Shown piece by piece: positions 40,901-49,059 of a stretch of DNA of 64,000 nucleotides. Numbering within the stretch: position 1 is the stretch's first letter; every line of letters begins with the position of its first letter. This stretch comes from Andrena cerasifolii (lineage: Eukaryota; Arthropoda; Insecta; Hymenoptera; Andrenidae). The notes below the pieces were generated by a model, which made no database searches, was not told where the DNA came from, and was given only the letters and a program-made list of their open reading frames with translations. The translations under genes were made by a program, and so were the position numbers. The stretch lies in the NCBI RefSeq assembly GCF_050908995.1, contig NC_135119.1, positions 18,815,001 through 18,879,000 on the forward strand. The letters run 5' to 3'.

Positions 40901-42646
40901 GTGATCACTGCTGTTCAAAAGTCGATTATCTAAAATAAAAAATTCAAAAGAATTTACTTATTGTATTATATTGTCTAATATTTGAACGAAGGATTTTTTT
41001 ATCCGATGCTTAGTTTTCTTTTAATTGACGAAAATCAGGCACGATTTACGATAAAAATTGAAACTTTTACTTTAAACATCAGCCATTTTTTCCCAAATCA
41101 ATATTTCGAAAAATCCTTCGTTGAAATACTAGATAATATAATATAATAAGTAAATTCTTTTGAATTTTTTATTTTAGATGATCGACTTTCGAGCAGCAGT
41201 GGTCACCGCAGAAGCCTTTTTTTAGAGAGCCTTCAAATGATGGACAATAACTTAGTTATTGATAAATATTTTTAAATAAAAAAATTACGATGCACGGTAC
41301 TAGATGCAATCCTTAAAAGGTAAAAAGATTTTTTGAGAAATTTTTGTACAGCTTTTGAGTAAAAAATTTCCAAAGACCACCCTTTTTTCGGCCGCCTGAC
41401 TGAGCATGACTCCTTAAGGCTACTCGATTATACTTTCTTCCAAAAAAGGAGAAGTTTGAAGTGCATGAGAGAAGGAGCACGTGGAGAAGTCACCAACTGC
41501 AGTCCTTTGGTTTATTAATGGAAGACTGGATAACAAAATCTGGCAGAAAAGTGGAACAATTGCAACAAAACGTTTAATTTTGGGCACGTGAATGGCAAAA
41601 CACAGGTAAAAGGGAACTGAAGAAACGTTTGTTTGTTTGCTTTTAATGATCACGATTATACGTACACCCTTTAACTAAGGAGTCATTGCGAGTGAAGAGC
41701 CAGTAAAGCCTCGCAACTCGCTCAAGACGGGAATGAATGGATATTATTGTAATTAATGCAAAGTAACTTCAATGTTTCTCAGAGTTTCTACTACCGAGCT
41801 TGCTCTCCCAGAAAATTGTATCACATCTTTCCCCCCGAACCGTCTCCGCGATAAACCGCGCAATTGCAAATGAAGGGAAATCCATTGGGACTGAATAATA
41901 TTAAACCTCCTCTCATTCATATGTAAAAGACAAATTGTTCATCGTTACAGGCTTGTTAAATAGACATAAAGATAAGTTCCAAAGGAAAGTGCAATCTTCG
42001 GTATCTAATCTGTTCAAACATTTGGAATTTCTTTCTATTAGAACAAACGATAGAGAAGATCTTGAATAGCAAAGTATCAAAGTATCTCGACACACTTTAG
42101 CGGGTACACTTTTGAAATACCATTCATTCTCCTCATCATAAAATTATTCTGAAACAAGTACAAACGCTGAAAATAACCCTCATCAAATTCATACATCATA
42201 ATAAAAACGTATTCCACTCCCTTTTGATTATTATCGTTTGCAATATTCTCTGACTTGCACTGTCTACGTGAAAACCTTCAAACGCGCAACATGAATCGCA
42301 CGTATCCCATAACAGTCGCAGAAATAGACAGTATAAAAAAGCACAAGGGTAAAATATGAATGAAAATTGCGAAACAGATGCTAATACCAGGACTCACCTT
42401 GTTGCTTATGCGAGATACGAGCGTCTCGATGTGACATTGCCATTCCAAAGCACGTAGGAACAGCAGGTGCCATCGACGTTCCAGGGATCTCGCTATTCGT
42501 AGGGCTTGCGGCGGTTCCCGTTGCTCCTGTTGCTCTTCTTCGTCCTGTTGCTGCTGTCTTTCTTGTTGTTGCAAGTGAACTTTGTCACCTAGCTTGACCA
42601 CCGAGCTTACGATACGACCGTGCGCCTCTATGTCTCGTTGGAGTAC
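13755..42646 (-). CDS. klar: klarsicht (Klar), KASH-class nuclear-envelope/motor adaptor, 5' partial, ten exons
   Basis: Klarsicht connects microtubule motors to cargo: its KASH isoforms sit in the outer nuclear membrane and bind SUN proteins, and KASH-less isoforms act on lipid droplets (family knowledge, mainly Drosophila). The exons are 42398-42646, 25757-26011, 20880-21202, 19735-20287, 18984-19483, 18466-18595, 17875-18345, 17335-17505, 15338-15475 and 13755-13970. Each junction has GT/AG and the phases match throughout, giving about 1001 residues. Order of regions: spectrin-like helix (residues 1-83), disordered Ser/Arg-rich (84-168), acidic and basic low complexity (169-460), Ser/Thr-rich (461-827), then the LDFGDDYRNFLDSQSD segment (828-884) and helical tails. 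The name comes from recognising family motifs, not from a search; a related nesprin-like protein is the main alternative. The N-terminus lies to the right of the window, or in exons I could not recognise. Confidence 0.82.
14761..14766 (-). terminator. AATAAA polyadenylation signal for the exon 9 extension form
   Basis: This is a canonical AATAAA on the minus strand, about 360 bp after the stop of the extended exon 9 and inside the intron to exon 10. It is well placed to end a short klar transcript. No cleavage-site evidence is available. Confidence 0.4.
15128..15337 (-). CDS. klar: klar exon 9 extension: alternative C-terminus, candidate lipid-droplet domain
   Basis: Past the exon 9 donor the frame continues for 69 codons to a TAG at 15128-15130. 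The tail starts VCILLFLYYFARKALKVLQ, a hydrophobic then amphipathic stretch. It goes on AWLKNANNFAARYYRKTV, then CTVTNIVRICGRGKY, and ends FFFSVASVVWRTFKKCQ. Its composition and GC content look coding rather than intronic. An AATAAA lies about 360 bp downstream on the same strand. In Drosophila a KASH-less Klar form carries a lipid-droplet-targeting C-terminus made by extending an exon at this place in the gene (family knowledge, from memory). The layout here fits that, but homology was not tested. The alternative is plain intron sequence that is open by chance. Confidence 0.6.
   Translation of the reverse strand, partial: VCILLFLYYFARKALKVLQAWLKNANNFAARYYRKTVCTVTNIVRICGRGKYFFFSVASVVWRTFKKCQ
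15338..15475 (-). CDS. klar: klar window exon 9: acidic linker and helix
   Basis: The exon has 46 codons and phase 0 at both ends, after acceptor TATTGCAG, with donor GTATGT at 15332-15337. It encodes EIIDTTEDSDSDIEDIQN, an acidic linker, then VVEKSQSQLALAENLFLRQ and NNGMIAEDC, which look like an amphipathic helix joined to the next exon's helix. When the donor is used the chain continues with AEVECACRENLRCLHVLL in exon 10. When it is ignored the frame stays open into the alternative tail described in the 15128-15337 entry. Confidence 0.85.
17335..17505 (-). CDS. klar: klar window exon 8: conserved LDFGDDYRNFLDSQSD block
   Basis: The exon has 57 codons and phase 0 at both ends, after acceptor TTTGTTAG. 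It reads EKYMSEPYSEAADVET, then ARRLLDFGDDYRNFLDSQSD, then SASSMSAVP-like Ser/Pro sequence ending RSRMHH. This is the segment I most associate with Klarsicht, and it anchors the identification. The donor used here is GTACGT (17329-17334), because it gives the phase that exon 9 needs. A nearby GTATGC at 17340-17345 would break the frame. The exact 3' boundary is therefore the least certain of the gene. Confidence 0.83.
17875..18345 (-). CDS. klar: klar window exon 7: Ser/Cys-rich region leading into conserved block
   Basis: The exon has 157 codons and phase 0 at both ends. The acceptor tract TTTCCCTTTCCCTCG leads to AATTCAG, and the donor is GTGAGA at 17869-17874. The start (GRKSESSSEGANAANQ) is low-complexity. 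The middle holds basic and Cys-containing sequence (RTISRDCHGRLTTLVKSG, RLSCCTSVASTSETECEE). The end (NSFSEQAWDNYQ) leads directly into the conserved block of exon 8. It is probably disordered apart from this last part. Confidence 0.86.
18346..18465 (-). other. klar: 120-bp klar intron that keeps the frame if retained
   Basis: The intron runs from donor GTAAGC to acceptor TTCAG. It is 120 nt, exactly 40 codons, with no stop in the klar frame. Retention would add a basic then hydrophobic stretch (ARRSEVIRIILRFFLSLSL in its second half). The strong pyrimidine tract argues that it is normally removed. Confidence 0.6.
18466..18595 (-). CDS. klar: klar window exon 6: short exon with basic cluster
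   Basis: The 130-nt exon begins with one base that completes the Thr codon left by exon 5 (acceptor AATTACAG, donor GTAAGC at 18460-18465). It encodes GSRKSFNNSTSTLLEES and IICQDGRVVRNSS, then the strongly basic RRKKSRLRKKNF. The basic run resembles a nuclear-localisation signal or an acidic-surface-binding patch. It is followed by a 120-bp intron that is a multiple of three and contains no stop, so an unspliced form would also read through. Confidence 0.83.
18984..19483 (-). CDS. klar: klar window exon 5: Ser/Thr-rich region
   Basis: The 500-nt exon starts in phase 0 after GATTAG and ends with two bases of a Thr codon at donor GTGAGT (18978-18983). It begins ARQLLARANRQMEGG, a likely short helix, followed by mostly polar sequence with acidic clusters (EYTTEESDGERQ, QEIFDDAEKTP). 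Basic and Ser-rich patches follow (STPKVVMRSKQKANG). No enzymatic domain or membrane segment is seen. The open frames on the opposite strand over this exon are shadows created by its high GC content. Confidence 0.84.
19735..20287 (-). CDS. klar: klar window exon 4: charged region ending in RIKEWLKLN motif
   Basis: The 553-nt exon has donor GTAGGT at 19729-19734. Its acceptor follows a clear pyrimidine tract (TTCTTCCTCCCCCATTAG). A second AG nine bases on (CAG, exon start 20278) keeps the same frame, so three residues may be optional. The protein begins SDRKSKNCATFYFRHLD and continues with acidic SSEEEWTYTSSP. It then has a long Lys/Glu/Asp-rich stretch likely to be helical or disordered, and closes with FPPLILEDKK and AKYARIKEWLKLNSVRG. 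The RIKEWLKLN block looks like the best conserved part and may be a binding helix (inference). The same frame stays open beyond the acceptor; I chose the splice on the tract and on phase. Confidence 0.85.
20880..21202 (-). CDS. klar: klar window exon 3: acidic segment with basic cluster
   Basis: The 323-nt exon starts in phase 0 (acceptor CCCTGCGCAG) and ends with two bases of a Thr codon before donor GTAAGT at 20874-20879. It encodes DELCQLCVMDAKSEG, then a helical stretch ENLHETVNRIASALGDQ, then a strongly acidic run (EEGDIEEGAVSEYEEDD). It ends near a short basic cluster VKRRRTTEE that could serve as a nuclear-localisation-like or phosphate-binding site (inference). The split Thr codon is completed by the first base of exon 4 with either of that exon's two possible acceptors. 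Confidence 0.84.
23092..23622. mobile_element. hAT-like non-autonomous element carrying a minisatellite
   Basis: The ends are CAGTGGCGCACACAG on the left and CTGAGTGCGCTACTG-like sequence on the right, which resemble hAT termini. A G/C run follows each end (GGGGAACACCCCCC, GGCTCCCCCC). I found no perfect 8-bp target duplication. Most of the interior is the 69-bp tandem array listed separately. Confidence 0.6.
23167..23565. repeat. Six-copy tandem repeat, unit 67-70 bp
   Basis: Units start TTCTTAAAAGG at 23167, 23234, 23304, 23373, 23442 and 23511. Each contains ATGGATTTTATTCTCACCTA, and copies differ mainly in A-tract length and single bases (AGGAG/AGGCG, CTAATG/CTAGTG). The alternating variants suggest a two-unit higher-order duplication. 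Confidence 0.88.
23671..23897. mobile_element. MITE with GGGTAAATGTCC ends and TA flanks
   Basis: TAGGGTAGATGTCCCATTTA and TAATTAGGACATTTACCCTA face each other, with inner words CTGCCACTT and AAGTGGCAG also pairing. TA at each border fits Tc1/mariner insertion. The length is about 226 bp with an AT-rich centre and no coding sequence. Confidence 0.65.
25757..26011 (-). CDS. klar: klar window exon 2: Ser/Arg-rich disordered segment
   Basis: The exon has 85 codons and phase 0 at both ends. The acceptor is TTTCAG just right of 26011 and the donor GTGCGT at 25751-25756. It starts SVVPYRCSSDSDEEP, passes through an Arg/Ser-rich stretch (RHSRGSGRESPGQSARS, then RSRRYRATRSRYYED) and ends GDGSYFE. 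Composition suggests a disordered, phosphorylatable linker with SP and RS sites; no folded domain is visible. It is separated from exon 1 by a 16.4-kb intron. I saw no further exon in that intron, but a short one could be hidden there. Confidence 0.82.
26420..26806. mobile_element. Non-autonomous hAT element with 8-bp target duplication
   Basis: The ends are CAGGGCTTG and CAAGCCCTG. GGTGTAAT occurs exactly at 26412-26419 and 26807-26814, the 8-bp duplication expected of hAT. The 387-bp body has no coding sequence. It includes a 24-bp tandem repeat. Confidence 0.85.
26578..26680. repeat. Four-copy 24-bp tandem repeat
   Basis: The unit TTTTATTTTTTAGGTTCTAT plus AACT repeats four times, the last with GGGTCTAT. 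It lies wholly inside the hAT element at 26420-26806. Confidence 0.85.
27179..27452. mobile_element. MITE with AACACTATTCCTACC ends
   Basis: AACACTATTCCTACCTACC on the left and GGTAGGAATAGTGTT on the right are inverted, and a second pair (ACCTATTCCGGTC and GACCGGTCGCGGTAGG) lies within. The length is about 274 bp, AT-rich inside. There is no class call. Confidence 0.65.
28054..28190. repeat. Short hairpin element, ~36-bp arms
   Basis: AACTTAGATTTTCAAAATTC plus the following ACGA run is matched by GAATTTTGAAAATCTAAGTT at the right end. The arms are about 36 bp around a 65-bp loop. The size fits a MITE or a small-RNA hairpin; no conservation data. Confidence 0.65.
30775..31427. mobile_element. 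Palindromic Tc1/mariner-type MITE, copy 2
   Basis: The ends are CAGTCACCCACGAAATTG and TTTCGTAAGAGACTG, flanked by TA on both sides. The arms share the ATAACTTTTTTAAAATTGG and CTAGTTTGCTA-type words of copy 1 at 1370-1815. An inner palindrome (GTTGCTCTGAGCTACAAA and TTTGTAGCTCAGAGCAAC) makes this copy longer, 653 bp. No transposase. Confidence 0.75.
32317..32975. mobile_element. TTAA-flanked palindromic element A
   Basis: GGGGGTAGGTTACCCT and AGGGTAACCTACCCCC form the ends, with TTAA at 32313-32316 and 32976-32979. The TTAA duplication is typical of piggyBac-type insertion. The arms match weakly further in. 659 bp, no transposase. Confidence 0.75.
36938..37636. mobile_element. 699-bp near-perfect palindrome
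   Basis: CATTCTGGTAATCACGCC at the left is mirrored by GGCGTGATTACCAGAATG at the right. The two arms of about 330 bp match almost throughout, around a centre of some 20 bp (near 37290). No target duplication and no coding sequence. On either strand RNA would fold into one long hairpin. Confidence 0.8.
38580..38899. mobile_element. Non-autonomous hAT element with 8-bp target duplication
   Basis: The ends are TAGGGATTGCAAAC and GTTTGCAATCCCAG. ATTTGAAT is repeated exactly at 38572-38579 and 38900-38907. The body is 320 bp and carries repeated TTTACCGGTAAA-type words and a TAGTAGATATCGACGGA / TCCGTCGACATCTACTA inverted pair. Confidence 0.85.
39255..39830. repeat. Degenerate inverted-repeat element
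   Basis: GAGACCGGTGGCTGATCGAG near 39270 faces CTCGATCGGCCACCGGTCCC near 39805, and the following AATATAAAATTTTAGCTTCG pairs with CGAAGCTACAATTTTAGATT. Arms have several mismatches and the middle differs, so it is an old element. Confidence 0.6.
40694..41413. mobile_element. TTAA-flanked palindromic element B
   Basis: GGGGTCATGCTCAGTCAGG and CCTGACTGAGCATGACTCC are the ends, with TTAA at 40690-40693 and 41414-41417. The arms of about 340 bp are close reverse complements, including GCGGTGATCACTGCTGTT / GAGCAGCAGTGGTCACCGC. 720 bp, no transposase. A truncated relative lies at 55600-55775. Confidence 0.82.
42398..42646 (-). CDS. klar: klar window exon 1: spectrin-like repeat with Gln/Glu insert
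   Basis: The exon has 83 codons and phase 0 at both ends. The acceptor is ATTTCAG at 42647-42653 and the donor GTGAGT at 42392-42397. It opens with VLQRDIEAHGRIVSSVVKL, a typical first helix of a spectrin-like repeat, and closes with LERRWHLLFLRALEWQC and HIETLVSRISNK, the Trp-containing helix. Between the helices (residues about 23-45) is a run of Gln and Glu, so the linker is probably a long polar loop or an extended helix. This part should contribute to coiled-coil packing or self-association on the cytoplasmic side. The next exon on the 5' side was not found. Confidence 0.85.
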
Positions 42647-44688
42647 CTGAAATCATAATGCATTTGATGGTTAGTGGGTGCTTGGCCGTGAAACCACAAA
42701 ATCCTAAACGATTGAATGCTTAGAGATTTTAATAAAAGGGGACAGTTATCCTGCTTTTGCACTTAATTAAACTTAAAACGCTTCGATATTTATCGGTGGT
42801 GAAGCTTTCGTTCAAAGGAAAAAGGTGTTCTAAATCGAAATTGGAAAAGAAAAGGGCTGAAACTATGGAGAGTATTATACAACTACTACTTTTCTATAAT
42901 TCAATTTCTTCCATCACTTTGTATAGTTCTACTAAAAATCTGAATTTCCACTGTGCCACGGAACAGTTGAACAGTTGCAATTAGCATTGTATTCTCTAAT
43001 TTAATGGAAGAGCATGAATATCTTCGATGAAGATAAACGAGTGATGCTTCATGTTACACTGTTTATTGTTAGGATAACAGCGAGGGTTTTAGTGAAAGCT
43101 CAGTACAAAAGATCGAGGTCATTCAACATCACGTCACTTTTAGAGATGACTTTTGACCAAAAACCGTGCGTCGAACAAAAGCCTTCGTCATCATCATGAC
43201 GCAACCTGCCAGACTTCGCTATTAAAAATCGTTTGCTTGGAAATGTGAACACCTTATTGGGAAACAGGCTGCAGTTAATTCCCATGCAGACAAAATCGGA
43301 ACCTAAACTCCTACTAAATATCAGTGGTAATCCCGAAATTAAAATCCAATCGTTTAATCTGAATTTTAAGATGCATATACCGCGCGACTACATAAATCAC
43401 GATACACTGAACACCTAATTATTGTCGTATTATCAATTCGAAAGCGTGCAGAAACGGCCCACCAAGCAGACGATTATTCAGCCCCCGAATATTCGAAAGT
43501 ACGCGGAAGCCTGAATGTAGTTCGATTTATGAGGTTTAAATTACTTTTTGACTAAGTACCGTTATCGCGGGTGATCTTCAAAAGTCTTTTGCGCCGAGGC
43601 AGCAGGAGATTAAACTGTGCCTTTAAGAGGAAGCTGCGCAGAGAAACAGTATGTATTAAAGGGTACATTAAACTTCGTTGCCATAAACGGCGCCTGGGAA
43701 ATTGATGAGTCTGCAGACCTGTTCAACCCGAGCGAGAAGAAAAAAGTAACGAACTTGATGGATCAAGTATCGCGATCCATCGATAAAAAGAACGATCCCC
43801 CATAAATATTCCATTCATTCGTGTCATATTTTCTTCGCCGACATAAAGAGACGTAGTAACGAACCTTCTCAATATTCAGACGTATACAGCCGCCGACACT
43901 GAAGTGTTCGTAACTCACAGGACGTCTATCCGTGCGTGTGTGGTCCAAGTTTCTCCTTGTACCAGAGACTTTTAAATAAGTCGTGATATAACTGACGAGG
44001 TATGGCTGGTCTGATACGACGCGCGAATACAATGATCACAGTTGTAAAATACGATACGAACGCGCCGAAAGCCGTGGGACCGGGCACCAAGGAGCGCACT
44101 CTGTTGCTTAGTTTTCACTGCAGCCGCTGACTTCCTCCTTTCGATCAGCGCCAGGGTGAAATTCATCAATTCGACGCGCTTAATGAGCGACAAAAGAAAA
44201 ACGAATTGGCGAGGAACGAGGAGGAAAGCGACGGTGTTCACAGAACACCGCCTAACGCGATTCCCGGTAAAAAAAGGAAGCATAAAGTGGGATTATGATT
44301 TTCCTGCCCGCGGCGGGATTGAAGCGAGCGATAAGAACCGCAGATACTGCAAGATATGAGCGTTTCTTGCCTGCCTCCACTCTACTTTCCTATTCCCATT
44401 CGCGATCATCGTTCGCACGTAATCAGCCGACGGTTTTGTTCGAATTAACCACGCGTATTTTATAAGAACGATGGGTCGTGAAATTAGAATCCTCGAATCT
44501 TTATAGGTGGTATAGATTGGTATTCCATGGAACTTGCCATTGGAGATCGTTAGCGGTAGGAAATGCTGTCAATAAATAACACTTCATCCGTCACGCAAAT
44601 TGGTTGCCATCGCTATTCCGCGTGAAGTGGAGGGTAGAACGTACAACTTCATTTTCAGATGTTACCAGGGTTATGGTCAGAGTTGGGC

Positions 44689-45197
44689 ATTATTCGAATA
44701 AATTTTTATTCGAAGATTATTCGTATAAATTTTTATTCGAAGAGTATTCGTATAAATTTGTATTCGAATAAATTCTTATTCGAAATTTTTATTCGAAGAT
44801 TATTCGAATAATTAAAAATTTATTATAATCGAATAATTAAAAATTTGTTCGAATAATCTTCGAATACAAATTTCGAATAAGAATTTATTCGTATATAAAT
44901 TTATTCGAATATAAATTTATTCGAATATAAATTTATTCGAATATAAATTTATTCGAATATAAATTTATTCGAATATAAATTTATTCGAATACAAATTTAT
45001 TCGAATACAATTCGATTACAAATTTATTCGAATACAAATTTATTCAAATACAAATTTATTCGAATACAATTCGATTACAAATTTATTCGAATACAAATTT
45101 ATTTGAATACAATTCGATTACAAATTTATTCGAATACAAGTTTATTCGAATACAAATTTATTCAAATAAAAATTTATTCGACTAACGCCCAAATCTG
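44689..45197. mobile_element. GTTGGGCATT family element with expanded ATTCG array, copy 2
   Basis: The ends are CAGAGTTGGGCATTATTCG and GACTAACGCCCAAATCTG. The body is an array of about 16-bp units (ATTCGAATATAAATTT and variants with ACAAATTT). Copy 1 at 3388-3518 has the same ends without the array, so the array grew inside the element. Confidence 0.75.
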
Positions 45198-46619
45198 GTC
45201 GTGATCTTCTTCACTGATCTTATCTACTTACCTTTTTCACTGAAACTGAGAATGGGCACTACAGAATTGGCTTCACTGTGAAATGGAATAGGACAGTGAC
45301 AGATTAGACCCGAGTTCAAGGAATCTCGGGGTAAAAGCGAGTGGGATAGATCCGAACGAGGGCATGGGAAATTGTTTTCCAATAGGTGAGACGATGGGGC
45401 TTGATGCCTGAAGGATGCAGAGAAAGTTACGAGTGTAGGAAAATTTTAGCTGGAAGGGATCAGCGTGTTCCATGGAACACACTTCGACGCTACAAGCTTC
45501 GCGATGATCACGGTTGTCGATCCAGCGCCGATTAGAAATTCATTTTGAACGCGCGAGGGGCCCGACGCATGCCTCGGAAAAGCGTGTAATTTCGATCGAT
45601 CGGATCGATGGGATCGAGAAAGGAACAACGCGAAATTCGCTATTGGGTTGCAATCAGCCGCCGGGATGATTTAACGCGGCGAGTTTTCCTTTTTCTCCCC
45701 TCCACCCGTGGGGATCGCATCGCTCGATCCATCGTGATTTCTTCCCGGGCTGGAAATAAATCTCGGCGGTTCAGGGGGATCAGTGAACGCGGTCGCCGCG
45801 TTGTACGCTTCGGTGCAAAGGTTAAGCACACGCGTACAAAAGAAACGTTAAAAGGCTTTATTGCTTCCGCGAAGCAAGTCAAGCATTTCGACACCGCGCT
45901 CATTACGCCTCGACGTGGCTGGAGAGTATCGTACTCTCCTGGAAAAGTCCCTCGGCAGCTCCGAGAGGATCGCGTATGTTTCAGCAATTGCTGATTAATA
46001 CTTTTCTGTAATAGAGTTCTAACCCGCGAAGGATGAGGCGAGTATGCTTCTGCGAGTACAGATTAATATTGCCTCCAACTGCATCGCACAGTCCGTGGAA
46101 AATGGTACGTGGCAGATGGAAGGAATGAGGAAATAAAAGACAGCTTCGACGTAAAGATAAGCCTAGAGACTTGCAATTTGCATATACGTAAATAGAAAGC
46201 TGCGTGTCGACTGGCTGGAAAGATCCAGAACAGATTTAGTTCAAGTTAAGACTTATCACCAACACTCGATGGCATTTACACGAGGACACCGCTATAGGAT
46301 TATCAACTTTAACGAAACTAGGACGAAAGTGAGCAATGCACATTGACAGGCAGATTTAACGTCAAAGTTTTATCAATCAAAGGCGCTGCTTGATTAAAAC
46401 GATAGACCGAGTAGCTTACTAAACTTGTAATCTGTGGCTAGTGACTCGAGCAACATGCTAAGTAATTCGAACTTTTTTTTATGTACGTTCAGAGTGACTC
46501 GAAGCTTCTTGATACCCATCGCTACACGTTAGATTATTTTCGCCTAGTAACTCATCTTGCAACTTCTGCTGTGTATAATCTAAACAAACGTCGTTGATCT
46601 TCTCACTGGCAAGGGTACT

Positions 46620-47030
46620 TTCTCAACCCGAAGATTCTGATTTTAATGAAACTTCGTGTGAATGCAGACTAATGTAGAGCATATTGGAGTAGTCAAGCAG
46701 CAACTTTTTTCTGCGGAAATTCACTGTAAACAGCCCTTAAAATTATCGCGTTTTTTTTTGTTTTTTAATGTAACTTTGTAACGGTGCGAAATAGCGCAAA
46801 ACTTTGAATATAAGAATAGTTAAGTTACTATGCTCTACCACACTGCCAACAGAAAAATAAAGTTATATTTAAAAAAAGACAAGATGCTTTTAAGACCTGA
46901 TTTCACCCCATCAAAGTAAATTTCCACAGAAAGAAAATTGTTTCTCGAGTACTCCAATGATCTCTACACTCACGCAGATTTCATTAAAATTAGAATTGTC
47001 GAATGGAGAACCTTGTAAGACTCCAAGGTA
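46620..47030. repeat. Degenerate inverted-repeat element
   Basis: TTTTAATGAAACTTCGTGTG / AATGTAGAGCATATTGGAGT on the left face CACGCAGATTTCATTAAAAT-type and ACTCCAATGATCTCTACACT sequence on the right. Arms have many mismatches. No class call. Confidence 0.5.
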
Positions 47031-48204
47031 ATATATCCTGAAGATTGACCCAAATTTTACCACCTTTTTCACGAAAACCCAGCGGAACCAACTGTATTAA
47101 CTCGTGGAACTATGCTGAAAGATTTGTTCCTTGCCTGGCGAAGCCGAGTAGCTGAAATCACCAAGGAACAAAGGTGTTTGTGCGTTGCCTCCGTAGCTCG
47201 CATTAGCCCACTTTCCCCGATAGATTGCGTACGATTACGCGCGATTGTTCTACTTATCCCTTAGCACCGACAGCAATTGCTACTCGCGGTTTGCATCGAC
47301 GCGTTGCTTTCGACCACTTCGTTTCCCCCCAGCAAACTTTACGCTCCTCCGAGAAACAATGGCTGCAGCCAGCTCGAAAAAAGGGGGTCGCGCACAGCTT
47401 ATCTGATATTGAAGATCCGCATTAAGATAAATGTAATTGGTGCTCCACGGTCGAGGTATTGGGGTTCGCAGCGCGGAGCAGGATGTCCGATAAAAATTCG
47501 ATAGGATACCACGAAGGTGAACCCACTGCTCGCGAAATGGAACATTTCAAAGTGAGGTCGAGCAAAAGATGTTCCCCCTCCTTCTATCGTTAATCGACAT
47601 CGATCGTTGATCTCGGCTAATGGTTGCATTCAATTTTCTTGCGAACCCCAGTTAAGGTTAATGTTCTACAAGCTTTTTGCTTAGATGGAGTCCGTGTAAT
47701 TGGCGGCAAGGGGTCACGCGAACGAGGATTTCGAGCAGCTTTCCTTTCGTCAAGGTAAAAACAGTAGAATTTGGGGGATTCGGTGGGATACGAACACGAC
47801 GGCTCTTTAGAAACACTTATCGCGCGTGTGAAACGTAAAATCCGATACTGAATCAGAAGCGACCGAATGAATTCGAATTTCAAAACGCTACGGGCGCGAT
47901 TCTGGCAACGATTATATGAATAATTTACAATGCTTCACAGATAGCTTATTTTATGTAAGCGATAAGGTAATGTGGGCGATAAAAATTCTGATAAATAGTT
48001 ACTCGTACGTGACATTTCGAACGATTTTGGGGAGGCAGGTTCTAATTGCATGTCTAATGACCTGTAAATACAGAAGGAAGTTCAGCTTCTAGCTATGGGC
48101 TACTATCTTTGGAATTCACATCCGCGTTTCTACGCAAACTATAAAGTCTCTGTTCTTCTACAGTCAGCTGAAGACCTCCATTGTAACAAGTCAACAATAT
48201 GTAG

Positions 48205-48320
48205 GGATGTTAGGTGATCAGGGCAGGAGTAAACTGCACACTCGTGGAAAAGTAAAAAAAGGCTTATTTATTATAAAGAATAGGTTCAGGCGATGATGCC
48301 TCTCGTTCGACGGACTCTGC
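48205..48320 (-). mobile_element. Possible 3' part of a solo LTR
   Basis: On the minus strand ATAATAAATAAGCC lies about 55 nt before GATCACCTAACA, which resembles the polyadenylation site and CA-terminus of an LTR. The 5' TG end and a target duplication were not found, so this is weak. Confidence 0.25.
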
Positions 48321-49059
48321 AGGACTGACTTCATCCATTCTTATCTTGCGCTCCCCGAGATTCACACTTACAACACACACACTCTTGACACGCACTCGGG
48401 TCACCCAAACTCTCTGCATGCATTCGACGAAACCAATCAAACCTCACACCCCTGACGCATTCGATACTCCACTATAAACATCCGCTCTCGATCCCAATCG
48501 CTCTGGCCCAAACATACTTTGTCAATCAAACAGTCTTCGCACTCCCACAAATATTCTTCTAGGTGTCACAGAAGAACTGAACGTTCAGGTACCTTGAAAC
48601 AAATCAGACTTGCCATTAATGTCCCTCGTATAGAAATTATTACAATCGTCAGATTCGAAGGGTGAAAGATTCTGTAGAAAAGCAGGAATCCTTAGAAGAA
48701 ACAGCACAGAAGGACGGCCACGATAAGACGATGATAGGTAGCACGCTCATCGTTCAGTCTATGCTACAAAGCTCCCCATTATGCGCCATTCGTGTACACT
48801 TGAATCACACTCGCTGCACTCCCGTAAATATACTTTCTTCCGCATACAAGTCTCGCCCAACCCCGTGTGTATTTTCTAGCACAACCGACCACGCATTTAA
48901 ATTTCAAATACTAAAGTAACATCTGCAGCCATTCAGCATCAAATTTATTTATTTACTTGTTTATAGAGGGGATAGAATCCCATGAGTTACTAAACGGACA
49001 CTACACAACAATGTTTCCCAACCGTTTTTGAGTCGCCATCCCCTTTTATAATATTCAAA

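Larger units (their letters stand above)
26012..42397 (-). other. klar: 16.4-kb klar intron, rich in palindromic elements
   Basis: No exon with consistent phase was seen on the minus strand, and no nested gene on the plus strand. Repeats listed separately fill a large share of it. Stretches at 28.2-30.7, 33.0-36.9 and 37.7-38.5 kb hold nothing I recognise. A small klar exon could be hidden here. Confidence 0.6.

Noticed and set aside
45231..45274. 44-bp minus-strand candidate exon ending at GTAAGT
   Set aside because: It would end in phase 1, while klar exon 1 of this window starts in phase 0, so it cannot join directly.
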